64,000 nucleotides of DNA. It comes from Microbacterium sp. Leaf159. GTDB taxonomy: Bacteria; Actinomycetota; Actinomycetes; Actinomycetales; Microbacteriaceae. Numbering within the stretch: position 1 is the stretch's first letter; every line of letters begins with the position of its first letter. The notes beneath the pieces were generated by a model. The model was not told the DNA's origin and ran no database searches. It was given only the letters and a program-made list of their open reading frames with translations. Made by a program: the position numbers and the translations under genes. Where the stretch lies: NCBI RefSeq assembly GCF_001423615.1, contig NZ_LMOU01000001.1:2346862-2410861 (forward strand), in the 5' to 3' direction. Shown in pieces: positions 8,790 to 17,321 of this stretch.

Positions 8790-9956
8790 TCAGGATGCCG
8801 GAGCGGATGCCGCGCGCAGCTGCGCCGGGCTCCATCGCACGCCCAACGCGCTCGACAGCGCCACCTGAGCGACGCCGGTGGAGATCGAGGCGTCCGCGTC
8901 GGCGTAGCGCACGGGCACGTTCGCAGTGCCCGTGGCGGTGTAGTCGATCTCTGCCTGCACGAGCCGGAGGAACGGGTCGCCGAGTGCACGAGCCGGGCCG
9001 CCGATCACGACCTCGGCGGCGTCGAGCACCGCCGCGATGAGCTTGATCGTGCGAGCCAGCGACCGCGCCCCGTCGGCCAGCCGATCCGCGTCGGCCGCGG
9101 CGGCGAGGCCTTCGATCGCCTCGGCATCCATCGCATCGTCGAAGTCGTCGCCGAGCATGGCGGTCATCGATGCCACGGATTCCAGGCACCCCTGCCGCCC
9201 GCACCGGCACGCCCGCGCGTCGCCGCCGAACTGCACCTGAACGTGCCCGATCTCCCCCGCGCGGTCGCGGGGCCCCGGGGCGAGCTCGCCGTCGAGGGTC
9301 ACCGCCGCCCCGATCCCGGTGCCGATGTGGATGAACAGCCGGTGCCCCGCCGACTCGTCCTCTCTGGCCGACTCGGCGATCGCCTCGGCGTCCACGTCGT
9401 TGACGAGGAGCACCGGGACGCCGAGCAGCGCCTGGAAGCGGTCGGCGAGAGCGACATCGGTCCAGCCGAGCTGCACACTCTCGAACACACGGCGTCCATC
9501 GGTCGTGCCTGGCAGCTGCACCCCTGCGACGAGCAGACGGTCGCGGTGCGTGGTCGCGATCTCGGCGAGCGCGTCGTCGAGCACCCGATCCCGTGATTCC
9601 GACGAATAGCCGACCCTGCGCGTCTCGACCTCTGCGCCGTCGAGACCGACCAGCGCGATGCGCGCGTCGGTCGGCCGGATGACGAGCACCAGGATGAGGT
9701 GATGAGCCGCATCGATGCTGAGCGTCGTGGCCCGCTTTCCGCCGGTGCTGGCAGCCTGTGCGCCCTCCACGATCAGCTGGAGTTCGATGAGCTCGGCGAC
9801 CAGAGACGAGGCCGTGGCTGCGGTGAGACCGGTGGCCCGAGCGATGCCTGCCCTCGTCTGAGTGCCGGGGCTGCGGAACACCAGCTGGAGCGCCCGACGC
9901 AGGTTTGCGCGGCGGACCGAGGCCTGCGTGTCGAGTGCGTCGTCGCCGTTCAGCAT
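8790..9956 (-). CDS. ROK-family transcriptional repressor (NagC/XylR-like)
   Basis: 388 residues. The N-terminal winged helix (residues about 15-75, TRAGIARATGLTAATASSLV) is followed by a ROK domain with the zinc signature GEIGHVQV...CRCGRQGCLE. Members repress sugar uptake and catabolic genes until sugar or sugar phosphate binds. It is convergent with the ABC importer and likely regulates the adjoining locus. A 17-bp palindrome 63 bp upstream of its start (10019-10035) is a good candidate for its own operator. Confidence 0.9.
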   Translation of the reverse strand: MLNGDDALDTQASVRRANLRRALQLVFRSPGTQTRAGIARATGLTAATASSLVAELIELQLIVEGAQAASTGGKRATTLSIDAAHHLILVLVIRPTDARIALVGLDGAEVETRRVGYSSESRDRVLDDALAEIATTHRDRLLVAGVQLPGTTDGRRVFESVQLGWTDVALADRFQALLGVPVLLVNDVDAEAIAESAREDESAGHRLFIHIGTGIGAAVTLDGELAPGPRDRAGEIGHVQVQFGGDARACRCGRQGCLESVASMTAMLGDDFDDAMDAEAIEGLAAAADADRLADGARSLARTIKLIAAVLDAAEVVIGGPARALGDPFLRLVQAEIDYTATGTANVPVRYADADASISTGVAQVALSSALGVRWSPAQLRAASAPAS

Positions 9957-10018
9957 GGAGCCGGTCCCGTTGTCGGAATTGATTGACAGACCAGGGAGTT
10001 CTGCGTAGCCTCGGTCAT

Positions 10019-10035
10019 AGTTTATTCAATAAACT
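10019..10035. promoter_or_regulatory. Perfect AT-rich palindrome, candidate ROK operator
   Basis: AGTTTATT-C-AATAAACT is a perfect 8+1+8 palindrome in otherwise GC-rich DNA. AT-rich palindromes of this type are typical of NagC/XylR-class operators. It is 63 bp upstream of the ROK repressor, consistent with autoregulation. Confidence 0.65.
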
Positions 10036-10046
10036 TAGTTCGGTCC

Positions 10047-10085
10047 CCGGGCGGGTGAGTGCTGCACACACTGTCACTCGCCCGG
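10047..10085 (-). terminator. Hairpin after the chorismate mutase gene
   Basis: CCGGGCGGGTG (10047-10057) pairs with CACTCGCCCGG (10075-10085) through 11 bp including one G:U. It sits directly downstream of the leftward chorismate mutase gene and upstream of the ROK repressor. Confidence 0.6.
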
Positions 10086-10094
10086 AAGGCCGGA

Positions 10095-10394
10095 TCATCG
10101 CCCTTCGGCGGCTTCCGTGTGATGGCGGATCACCTCGGCCACCACGAAGTTGAACCACTTCTCGGCGAACTCCGGGTCGAGGTGCGCATCCTCGGCAAGA
10201 GCCTTGAGGCGTGCGACCTGCTGCTCTTCACGGCCCGGATCGGATGCCGGCATCTCGTGCTCGGCCTTGAGCTGCCCGACCTGCTGCGTGGCGCGGAAGC
10301 GCTCGGCGAGCATGAAGATGAGTGCGGCGTCGATGTTGTCGATGCTCGAGCGCAGTCGGAGGAGTTCAGCCCGGGGGTCTTCGGCGGCGGTCAT
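10095..10394 (-). CDS. Chorismate mutase, AroQ type II
   Basis: 99 residues from the ATG at 10394. The all-helical chorismate mutase type II fold is recognisable: an N-terminal ELLRLRSSIDNIDAAL helix, then RFRATQQVGQLKAEH with the conserved Arg/Lys pair, and a third helix ending FVVAEVIRHH. It converts chorismate to prephenate in phenylalanine/tyrosine synthesis and is of normal length for the stand-alone enzyme. The -10-like TAGAGT (minus strand, 10402-10407) ends 7 nt before the ATG, suggesting a leaderless transcript, although a G-run in that gap could also act as a ribosome site. Confidence 0.88.
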   Translation of the reverse strand: MTAAEDPRAELLRLRSSIDNIDAALIFMLAERFRATQQVGQLKAEHEMPASDPGREEQQVARLKALAEDAHLDPEFAEKWFNFVVAEVIRHHTEAAEGR

Positions 10395-10489
10395 GCCCCC
10401 TACTCTACGGAAACACGCGGCAGAACGACCCCACCCCGCACGGGGGGTGCCTCCCGGGGCGACGCTCGGACGGACGCTATCGTGAGCAC
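10395..10489. promoter_or_regulatory. Back-to-back leaderless-type promoters
   Basis: TAGAGT at 10402-10407 (minus strand) lies 7 nt from the chorismate mutase ATG, and TATCGT at 10478-10483 lies 6 nt from the permease ATG. Both spacings place the start of transcription at or next to the start codon. No -35 consensus is visible for either. Confidence 0.5.
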
Positions 10490-11752
10490 ATGAGCCGAGA
10501 AGAGCAGGAACCGTCGTCGAGGGCGTCCGCCGCCGCATCCGACCCGTCCCCGCAGCCCGAGCATCCGACCTCGACTCCCGATGCATCCGCCGGAACCGCG
10601 GCATCCGAGTCTCCCGCCGTCGCGACGACCACCCGCCTCGATCAGGGCACTTCGCATGGCGTGCGCACCGGCGTCGTCGAGCCGATGACGCCGAGCCGGT
10701 CGTTCTGGACCCGCATCGATCGCCCCTTCGTCTTCGGATTCCTCGTGACACTCGGCGGCCTCGCCGCCATCGTGCTCGGCCTGGCCGTGGCGAACCTGTC
10801 GACGGTGATCATCTACATCGCCCTCGCCCTGTTCGCTGCTCTCGGACTCGATCCCACGGTGCGGTTCCTCGAGAAGCGCGGCCTCTCGCGCGCGATCTCG
10901 GTGGTCGTCGCGATCCTCGGGCTCATCGTCGTCGCGGGCCTCGTCATCTGGATGGTGCTGCCGGTCGTGATCGAGCAGATCGCGAGCTTCATCCGCTCGG
11001 TGCCCGGCATGATCCAGGAGTTCATGCGCAGCGACATCTACGCGACCCTCGAGGACCAGTTCGGCGACCAGTTCGAGTCTCTGGTGTCCGATGTGCAGAA
11101 GTTCCTCACCGACCCCGGCAACATCGCGGCGATCGGCGGCGGCGCCCTGCAGGTCGGCGCCTCCATCGCGAGTGCCATCTCGGGCATCATCGTGGTGCTG
11201 GTGCTCACGCTGTACTTCCTCGCAACGCTCCCGTCGATCAAGTCCGGCCTGCTGCGCCTCGCCCCCGCGCGCGACCGTGCCCGCGCCGGAGACATCACCG
11301 ATCAGATCACCGACTCCGTCGGCGGTTACGTCATGGGCATGGTGGTGCTCGCGTTCTGCAACGCGGTGCTGGCCTTCCTGCTGTACTTCTTCCTGGGCCT
11401 GCCGTTCCCCCCGCTGATGGCCACGGTCGCGTTCTGCATCACGCTGATCCCGCTCGTCGGATCCGTGCTGTTCTGGATCATCGGCACGACCCTCGCACTG
11501 TTCACCAACCCGATCGCGGCGCTCGTGTTCGCGATCATCTACCTCGTCTACATGCAGATCGAGGCGTACGTGATCACGCCGCGCGTGATGAACCGTGCCA
11601 TCTCGATCCCCGGCTCGCTCGTCGTGATCGGCGCTCTCGCCGGCGGCACGCTGCTCGGACTGCTCGGTGCGCTCGTGGCGGTGCCGGTCGCGGCGTCGAT
11701 CCTCATCATCATCAAGCAGGTGCTGATCCCGCGGCAGGATGCCCGGGTCTAG
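10490..11752 (+). CDS. AI-2E family (PerM/UPF0118) membrane transporter
   Basis: 420 residues from the ATG at 10490. The first 75 or so residues are Ser/Pro/Ala-rich, probably disordered and cytoplasmic. About eight membrane helices follow, with the amphipathic extramembrane segment typical of the family between helices 3 and 4. The C-terminal helices contain the conserved PRVMNRAISIPGSLVVIG region. Relatives export AI-2 or act as Na+/H+ antiporters, so the substrate cannot be assigned. The transcript is probably leaderless. Confidence 0.85.
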   Translation: MSREEQEPSSRASAAASDPSPQPEHPTSTPDASAGTAASESPAVATTTRLDQGTSHGVRTGVVEPMTPSRSFWTRIDRPFVFGFLVTLGGLAAIVLGLAVANLSTVIIYIALALFAALGLDPTVRFLEKRGLSRAISVVVAILGLIVVAGLVIWMVLPVVIEQIASFIRSVPGMIQEFMRSDIYATLEDQFGDQFESLVSDVQKFLTDPGNIAAIGGGALQVGASIASAISGIIVVLVLTLYFLATLPSIKSGLLRLAPARDRARAGDITDQITDSVGGYVMGMVVLAFCNAVLAFLLYFFLGLPFPPLMATVAFCITLIPLVGSVLFWIIGTTLALFTNPIAALVFAIIYLVYMQIEAYVITPRVMNRAISIPGSLVVIGALAGGTLLGLLGALVAVPVAASILIIIKQVLIPRQDARV

Positions 11753-11783
11753 CCCCACCGCGACACGAGCGCGCCTCGCACGC

Positions 11784-11820
11784 AGAAGTGCCCGGACCCC
11801 TGAGGGGCCCGGGCACTTCT
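11784..11820. terminator. Bidirectional terminator hairpin
   Basis: AGAAGTGCCCGG (11784-11795) and CCGGGCACTTCT (11809-11820) are perfect complements. Inside them, CCCC/GGGG pair around a TGA loop after one mismatch. It sits between the rightward permease gene and the leftward osmoprotectant operon and can serve both. Confidence 0.9.
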
Positions 11821-11838
11821 CATGAGAACCGCTCGCGA

Positions 11839-12762
11839 TCAGACGAGGTCGTTGTCCTCGAGCCACTTCTTGGCGATGTCGGCCGACGACTGCTGGTCGA
11901 CCGTGCTCAGCACGTTGAGCGCGACCAGCTCCTCGCCGGTCAGCTTGGCGCTGATGGCGTTGAGCACGTCCGACACGTCGTCAGCGATGTCGCTCGAGAC
12001 GATCGGCACGACGTTCGACGAGATGATCAGGTTCTCGGGGTCTTCGAGAGCGACGATCTCCTCGGTCTCGAAGGCCGGGTCGGCGGTGTAGATGTCCGCG
12101 ACCTGGATCTGGCCGGCGAGCAGCGACTCGAGCGTGGTCGGGCCGGTGGCCGAGAACGCCAGGTCGACGCCATAGACCTCCTTGGCCTTGGCCGGGCTGT
12201 ACGGACGCTGCTCGAACTCGGGAGCCGCACCGATCGTGACCTGAGAGGTGACCTTCGAGAGGTCGCCGATGGTCTTCAGGTCGTTCTCCTCGGCGAAGCT
12301 CTTGAGCACCGTGTAGGAGTCCTGGTCGGTCGCCTCGGCGAAGTCGAGGGCCGTGAGGCTCTCGGGCAGAGCATCCTGCAGCGCCGCGTAGACGTCGTCG
12401 GGGCTGGTGACGTCGATCTCGTCATCCGAGATGTACTCGAGCAGGCTGCCCGTGTACTCGGGGAACACGTTGATCTCGCCGGACTCGACGTCGGGCATGT
12501 ACGCGTCGCGCTGGCCGATGCTGAGCTGCTTCTCGACGTCGAAGCCCGCGGCTTCAAGCGCCTGAGCGTAGATCTCGGCGATGATCTCGTTGGAGTAGTA
12601 CGCCTGCGAGCCGACGACGATCGTGTCGCCGCTGCCGGAACCCTCGCTCGACTCGGACGGCTCGTCGAGCGGGTTGCTCGACGAGCAGGCGGACAGGGCG
12701 AGTGCTGCCGCGGCGACAAGACCGACGGCGAAGACAGAGCGCTTGCCTCGTGCTGTGAACAT
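11839..12762 (-). CDS. Osmoprotectant (glycine betaine/choline) binding lipoprotein
   Basis: 307 residues from the ATG at 12762, where the signal peptide begins; the upstream extension is Pro/Arg-rich and unlikely to be coding. The lipobox Leu-Ser-Ala-Cys is followed by a Ser-rich linker. The mature protein matches the OpuAC/OsmX (QAT-type) binding-protein family: GSQAYYSNEIIAEIYAQAL at the start and VFPEYTGSLLEY, a ligand-box region. It is the last gene of the osmoprotectant operon, 82 bp after the permease. Function is well supported; the exact ligand (betaine, choline, carnitine) is open. Confidence 0.9.
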   Translation of the reverse strand: MFTARGKRSVFAVGLVAAAALALSACSSSNPLDEPSESSEGSGSGDTIVVGSQAYYSNEIIAEIYAQALEAAGFDVEKQLSIGQRDAYMPDVESGEINVFPEYTGSLLEYISDDEIDVTSPDDVYAALQDALPESLTALDFAEATDQDSYTVLKSFAEENDLKTIGDLSKVTSQVTIGAAPEFEQRPYSPAKAKEVYGVDLAFSATGPTTLESLLAGQIQVADIYTADPAFETEEIVALEDPENLIISSNVVPIVSSDIADDVSDVLNAISAKLTGEELVALNVLSTVDQQSSADIAKKWLEDNDLV

Positions 12763-12844
12763 GGACTTTCCTCTTCTCTGGGACTGCTGTGGGGACTGCT
12801 GCTGTGTGGGACTACGGCTGTGAGGGACGGAGATCGACGCGCGG

Positions 12845-13573
12845 TCAGGCGGTGGCTGGGGCCGCGGCGGGGGTGAGGTCGCGCGACCGGCGACGGGTCG
12901 GCCGACCCGCACGAAGCCCGGCCGGCACTGCGGCGTGCTGAGCTGCGGCGAGCAGGAGGTCGACCAGCAGCGCGAGCGTGGCGACGAGGATGGCGCCGGC
13001 GAGCACCTGATCGAACTTCTGCAGCGGAATGCCCTGGATGATCGGCCATCCGAGTCCGCCGAGGTTCACATACGCGGCGATCGTGACGGTCGCGATGACC
13101 TGCAGGAGGGCCGAGCGGATGCCGCCGACGAGCAGAGGGAGCCCGAGGGGCACCTCGACCTTCCAGAAGATCTGCCAGCCGGTCATGCCCATCGCCTTGG
13201 CCGAGTCGAGCACCCGCCGGTCGATCGCCTCGAGCCCGGTGTACGCGCCCGCGAGCAGCGAGGGGATCGCGAGCAGCACGAAGGTGATGACGGCGGCTTC
13301 GGGCACGCGGAGCACGCCGAGCAGAAGCACCAGGAGGATCATGAGGCCGAACGCCGGAATCGCGCGCGCCGCGCCCGAGATCGCGACGGCGACCTCGCGC
13401 CCCTTGCCCGTGTGCCCGATGAGCCAGCCGATGGGCACGGCGATCACCGCGGCGATCAGCACCGAGACCGCCGTCAGCACCAGGTGCTCCGCCAGGAGCT
13501 TCGGCAGTGCGTAGTTCCCCGTCCACTGAGCGGGGGCGAGCATCCAGGCGAAGGCCTCTGCGAAGAGGTTCAT
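12845..13573 (-). CDS. Osmoprotectant ABC permease (second)
   Basis: 242 residues from the ATG at 13573, which overlaps the stop of the upstream permease (ATGA). About five to six helices and the permease consensus (LEAIDRRVLDSAKAMGMTGWQIFWKVEVPLGLP, abbreviated) identify an OpuCB/OpuCD-type subunit. A longer reading from 13633 would overlap the neighbour by 60 bp without a better ribosome site. Confidence 0.9.
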   Translation of the reverse strand: MNLFAEAFAWMLAPAQWTGNYALPKLLAEHLVLTAVSVLIAAVIAVPIGWLIGHTGKGREVAVAISGAARAIPAFGLMILLVLLLGVLRVPEAAVITFVLLAIPSLLAGAYTGLEAIDRRVLDSAKAMGMTGWQIFWKVEVPLGLPLLVGGIRSALLQVIATVTIAAYVNLGGLGWPIIQGIPLQKFDQVLAGAILVATLALLVDLLLAAAQHAAVPAGLRAGRPTRRRSRDLTPAAAPATA

Positions 13574-14250
13574 GCGGGAGCTCCCACCACGACGGCCCGA
13601 GAGGCGACCTTGCGCGATGCCGCACGGGTCCACGGCATGAGCGCGCGGCCGGCGAGCAGCAGGAGAAGGTCGATCACGAGCGCGATGATCACGACGGCGA
13701 CCACACCGGCGAAGACCTCGGCGATGATGCGTCGGTCGAGGCCGTTCGTGAAGAGGTACCCGAGGTTGGTCACCCCGATCAGGATGCCGACGGTCGCGAG
13801 CGAGATGGTGCTGACCGCCGTCACGCGCAGGCCCGCCAGGATCACCGGCCCTGCCAGCGGGAACTCCACGGCCCAGAACCGCCGGAACGATGCGAACCCT
13901 GTGGCGGTGGCCGCCTGGCGCACATCATCGTCGACCGAGTCGAGCCCGTCGGAGACGGCGCGCACCAGGATAGCGATCGCGTAGATCGTGAGCGCGATCA
14001 CGAGGTTCGTCTCGCTTCGAGCCGAGTACCCCGCCACCGACGGCAGCAGGATGAGCAGAGCGAGCGACGGGATCGTGTACAGCAGCCCGGTGAGCACGAT
14101 GATGGGTCCGCGCACGAGGCGGAACCGCCAGGCGACCCAGCCGAGCGGCAGCGACAGCACGAATCCGAGCACGATCGGGATGATGCTCTGACGCAGGTGC
14201 ACCAGAGTCAGCTCGAAGATCAACCCGAGGTTGTCGACGACCCAGTTCAC
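13570..14250 (-). CDS. Osmoprotectant ABC permease (first)
   Basis: 226 residues with six hydrophobic segments and a VRQAATATGFASFRRFWAVE docking loop. It is overlapped by 4 bp at both ends (ATGA with the ATPase gene upstream and with the second permease downstream), so all three should be translated in fixed ratio. It forms the membrane channel with the second permease. Confidence 0.9.
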   Translation of the reverse strand: MNWVVDNLGLIFELTLVHLRQSIIPIVLGFVLSLPLGWVAWRFRLVRGPIIVLTGLLYTIPSLALLILLPSVAGYSARSETNLVIALTIYAIAILVRAVSDGLDSVDDDVRQAATATGFASFRRFWAVEFPLAGPVILAGLRVTAVSTISLATVGILIGVTNLGYLFTNGLDRRIIAEVFAGVVAVVIIALVIDLLLLLAGRALMPWTRAASRKVASRAVVVGAPA

Positions 14251-15134
14251 GTACGATCGCTCCGCACAGCGCCGAGGGCGGCGGCATCCGGTCCTGCGAG
14301 AGGGCCGTCGGCCTTCTCGGCCTCGGCCACGATCGCACCCTGGGTACGCCCCTCGGAGTCGACCACGACGGTGCCGTGCGGTGTCTCCTTGAGGTGCAGC
14401 GCCCGGCGGCCGCGGTCAGCTCCGATGAAGGATGCGACGAAGTCGTCGGCCGGGTTCTCGATGATCTCGCTCGGGCTGCCCACCTGCACGATCCGCGCAC
14501 CCTTGTCGAGGATCACGACCTGGTCGCCGAGCAGGAACGCCTCGTCGATGTCGTGCGTGACGAACACGACCGTCTTGTCGAGCTCGTGCTGCAGACGGAG
14601 CGTCTCCTGCTGCAGGTCGGCACGCACGATCGGGTCGACTGCGCCGAACGGCTCGTCCATCAGGAGGATGTTCGGATCGGCCGCGAGACCACGCGCCACA
14701 CCCACACGCTGCTGCTGACCGCCCGAGAGCTGACTCGGGTATCGCTCAGCCAGCGACTGGTCGAGGCCGACAGTCTTCAGCAGCTCACGCGCACGCTCGT
14801 GCGCGGGGCCCTTCTTCACACCGGTCAGTCGCAGGACGGTGGCGACGTTGTCGATCACCGTGAAGTGCGGCATCAGACCGGAGTTCTGCATCACGTAGCC
14901 GATGCTGCGGCGCAGTGCGACGGGGTCGCCGCCGAGCACGCTCTCGCCGTCGATCTCGACCTCGCCGGAGGTCGGCTCGACCATCCGGTTGATCATGCGC
15001 AGCAGAGTGGTCTTGCCGCATCCCGAGGATCCGACGAACACCGTCGTCTTGCGTGACGGCAGCACCAGGCTGAAGTCCTTGACGGCGGTCGTACCATCGG
15101 GGAACTGCTTGGTGACGTTGCGGAACTCGATCAC
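14247..15134 (-). CDS. Osmoprotectant ABC transporter ATPase (ProV/OpuCA-like)
   Basis: 295 residues from a GTG at 15134. Walker A (VGSSGCGKTTLL, about residues 34-45), signature LSGGQQQRVGVARGL, Walker B ILLMDEPFGAVDP and the switch His (VFVTHDIDEA) are all present. After residue 230 there is a short tail in place of the usual tandem CBS domains of OpuCA/ProV, which sense ionic strength. This makes it shorter than those homologues, as in many actinobacterial versions. First gene of the four-gene operon. Confidence 0.92.
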   Translation of the reverse strand: MIEFRNVTKQFPDGTTAVKDFSLVLPSRKTTVFVGSSGCGKTTLLRMINRMVEPTSGEVEIDGESVLGGDPVALRRSIGYVMQNSGLMPHFTVIDNVATVLRLTGVKKGPAHERARELLKTVGLDQSLAERYPSQLSGGQQQRVGVARGLAADPNILLMDEPFGAVDPIVRADLQQETLRLQHELDKTVVFVTHDIDEAFLLGDQVVILDKGARIVQVGSPSEIIENPADDFVASFIGADRGRRALHLKETPHGTVVVDSEGRTQGAIVAEAEKADGPLAGPDAAALGAVRSDRT

Positions 15135-15198
15135 TATTACTCTCCGGTCGGTCGATCGACGAGACGGGCATCAGCGCCCCGGTTGCGGCATACAGAGG

Positions 15199-15501
15199 TC
15201 ATGCGGAGACTTCGACCCGCGGGTCGAAGGCGACGAAGCCCGAGAAGTCCTTGCCGACGCGGTCGAACGCGCTCGGGAACGGAGTCGGGTACGACCAGGC
15301 GTAGTCGGTGTGCAGCTCGCCTCCGGCCTGCACCGAGAAGTACTGGGCCGCGCCCTTCCACGGGCATGTGTACTGGGTCGGGCTCTCGACGAGCGCGCCC
15401 TCAGTGATCGATGCGGGTGGGAAGTACCAGTTGCCCTCGATGCGCGCGAGATCGCTCTCGTCGGCTTCAGCGATGACGGTTCCTGCGAGTACAGCCTTCA
15501 T
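15199..15501 (-). CDS. DUF427 family protein
   Basis: 100 residues matching the DUF427 fold (WYFP...CPWKG...YSVQAGGE-type sequence; here a TYTCPWKG-like motif at about residue 45 and a WSYPTPFP motif near residue 70). The biochemical role of this small cytosolic beta-rich domain is not established. GAGGAGG precedes the start, and TATACG (minus strand, about 15528-15533) is a likely -10. It lies 64 bp before the osmoprotectant ATPase in the same direction, but there is no functional reason to link them. Confidence 0.85.
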   Translation of the reverse strand: MKAVLAGTVIAEADESDLARIEGNWYFPPASITEGALVESPTQYTCPWKGAAQYFSVQAGGELHTDYAWSYPTPFPSAFDRVGKDFSGFVAFDPRVEVSA

Positions 15502-15672
15502 GGTCCTGCCTCCTCGGATGTGGGTTCGAGCGTATAAGACGTGTGCGACATCCGCCCCGGGCTTGCGCTCCGGGTCGTCAATATGAGAAACAATCCTGCT
15601 CCGGGCTCGCCGATCGACCCCGAGGCCTCCCCCTCTGTTCGGAGCGGATGCCGGAACGGATGGTTCGGGAGA

Positions 15673-17106
15673 TCATGCAGAATCCCGTCCGTAGCCCTCC
15701 AGCAGCCGCAGCCAGACCTCGCTGATCGTCGGGTAGGCCGGAACCGCATGCCAGAGCCGGGCGATCGGCACCTCGCCGACGATCGCGACGGTCGCCGTCT
15801 GCACCAGCTCGGCCACCTCGGGCCCGACGAACGTCGCACCGATGATCACGTCGCGATCCTTGTCGATCACGATCCGGGCCTGGCCCTCGAAGCCGTCCTC
15901 GTAGAGGCTCGCTCCGGCCACCCCGCCGAGGTCGTAGTCGATCACCGCGACGTCGAACCCTGCCTTGCGTGCCTCGGCCTCGGTCTGCCCGACCGATGCG
16001 ACCTCGGGGAACGAGAACGTCACCTGCGGAGCCGCGGACTTGTCGGCAGTCGCCACGTGCTTGCCCCAGGGCTGGTCGTCGACATCCGCGCCCTGAGCAC
16101 GTGCCGCGATCACATCTCCGGCCGCACGCGCCTGGTACTTGCCCTGGTGCGTGAGCAGCACACGGCCGTTGACATCGCCGACCGCGTAGAGCCAGTCGGA
16201 GCCCGGCACGCGCAGCGTGTCGTCGACCGTGATCCAGCGTCCGGGCTCGAGGCCCACGACATCGAGGCCGATGTCTCCGCTGCGGGGCGAGCGCCCGGTC
16301 GCGACGAGAACCTCTGCCGCAGTGATCGTCGTGTCGTCGTCGAGCACGATCGTCACGCCGTCATCACCGCGCGTGACGCGCGTGGTGCCGGTGTCGGTGC
16401 GCACGTCGACGCCGAGCTCCGTCAACCCCGCCGCGACGCGCTCGCCCGCGAACGGCTCCATCGCGCCGAGCAGACCGCTGCGGGCGATGATCGTCACCGT
16501 CGATCCGAGGGCCGCGTACGCCGTCGCCATCTCGACCGCGACCACTCCTCCGCCGATCACGGCGAGCGACTCCGGCAGCTCCTCAGCGCTGGTCGCCTCG
16601 CGGCTGGTCCAGGGAGAGGCCTCGCGAAGGCCCTCGATCGGCGGGATCACGGCATCCGAACCGGTGCTGATGGCGACCGCGTGGCGGGCGCGCAGCACGC
16701 GGGTGCCGCCGTCGGCATCCGTCACCGTCACCTCGCGCTCACCCGTGAGCCGGCCGTGCCCTCGGGCCAGGTCGATGCCGGCCGAGTCGAGCCACTTCAC
16801 CTGACCGTCATCCGACCAGTTGCTCGTGAACGAGTCGCGGCGGTCGAACACCGCCCGCACGTCGAGCTTTCCCGTGACCGCCTCGGCCGCGCCCTTGACC
16901 TTCTGCGCCGCGCGCAGCGCCTGGCCCGAGCGCAGCAGCGCCTTCGACGGCATGCACGCCCAGTACGAGCACTCGCCGCCCACCAGCTCGCTCTCGACGA
17001 TGATCGCGGTCAGCCCGTCCTGCACGGCACGGTCGGCGACGTTCTCGCCCACCGGTCCTCCGCCCAGCACGATCAGGTCGTATTCGTCGGTCTTCTCAGC
17101 AGTCAT
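15673..17106 (-). CDS. FAD/NAD(P)-dependent disulfide oxidoreductase
   Basis: 477 residues from the ATG at 17106 (GGAGAGG 8 nt upstream; a GTG three codons earlier is possible). The order is FAD-binding LIVLGGGPVG near residue 12, redox-active CSYWAC (two Cys four residues apart) followed by MPSKALL, a second nucleotide fold (VIGGGVVAVE), an ATGRSPR segment, and a C-terminal dimerisation domain. It belongs to the dihydrolipoamide dehydrogenase/mercuric reductase superfamily. The partner region lacks the HxxxxE catalytic pair of true LpdA; the C-terminus instead reads WHAVPAYPTISEVW, with His and Glu ten residues apart. No dehydrogenase-complex genes are nearby, so the substrate is unknown. 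Confidence 0.85.
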   Translation of the reverse strand: MTAEKTDEYDLIVLGGGPVGENVADRAVQDGLTAIIVESELVGGECSYWACMPSKALLRSGQALRAAQKVKGAAEAVTGKLDVRAVFDRRDSFTSNWSDDGQVKWLDSAGIDLARGHGRLTGEREVTVTDADGGTRVLRARHAVAISTGSDAVIPPIEGLREASPWTSREATSAEELPESLAVIGGGVVAVEMATAYAALGSTVTIIARSGLLGAMEPFAGERVAAGLTELGVDVRTDTGTTRVTRGDDGVTIVLDDDTTITAAEVLVATGRSPRSGDIGLDVVGLEPGRWITVDDTLRVPGSDWLYAVGDVNGRVLLTHQGKYQARAAGDVIAARAQGADVDDQPWGKHVATADKSAAPQVTFSFPEVASVGQTEAEARKAGFDVAVIDYDLGGVAGASLYEDGFEGQARIVIDKDRDVIIGATFVGPEVAELVQTATVAIVGEVPIARLWHAVPAYPTISEVWLRLLEGYGRDSA

Positions 17107-17228
17107 GAGGTGCACCTCTCCGTCGCCCAGTCTTCCTCAAGACCAACGTCGAGTCACGGGGTGGTGTTCCGCCGGGCGGTGTGCAAGCGCACTCCGGGCG
17201 CGTCGCGGGCCGGTTCGACCCGCTCCGG

Positions 17229-17312
17229 TTCACAACTCAGCACGAACGGGCCGCATCCGCCCGGAACCGCCCGATCTCGGCTCAGCCGCGCCGATCCATG
17301 CTGAGTCGTGAA
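17229..17312. repeat. Inverted-repeat intergenic element, family B copy 1
   Basis: An 84-bp imperfect palindrome. The left end TTCACAACTCAGCA (17229 onward) is complementary, with a few mismatches, to the right end TGCTGAGTCGTGAA (17299-17312). It lies between the oxidoreductase and MFS genes. A related element with the same ends lies at 45069-45154. Confidence 0.7.
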
Positions 17313-17321
17313 AGACGGAGG

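Noticed and set aside
8790..9956. ROK protein as a second sugar kinase
   Set aside because: It has an N-terminal winged helix of about 60 residues that the kinase at 3216-4220 lacks, so a repressor is the better call.
10400..11866. 488-codon minus-strand open frame opposite the AI-2E permease
   Set aside because: Consists largely of Arg/Asp/His runs opposite a clean multi-helix membrane protein and crosses its terminator.
15673..17106. Assignment as dihydrolipoamide dehydrogenase (lpdA) or mercuric reductase
   Set aside because: The CSYWAC redox segment and the C-terminal His/Glu spacing differ from true Lpd, no 2-oxoacid dehydrogenase genes are near, and no metal-binding N-terminal domain is present; only the superfamily is supported.
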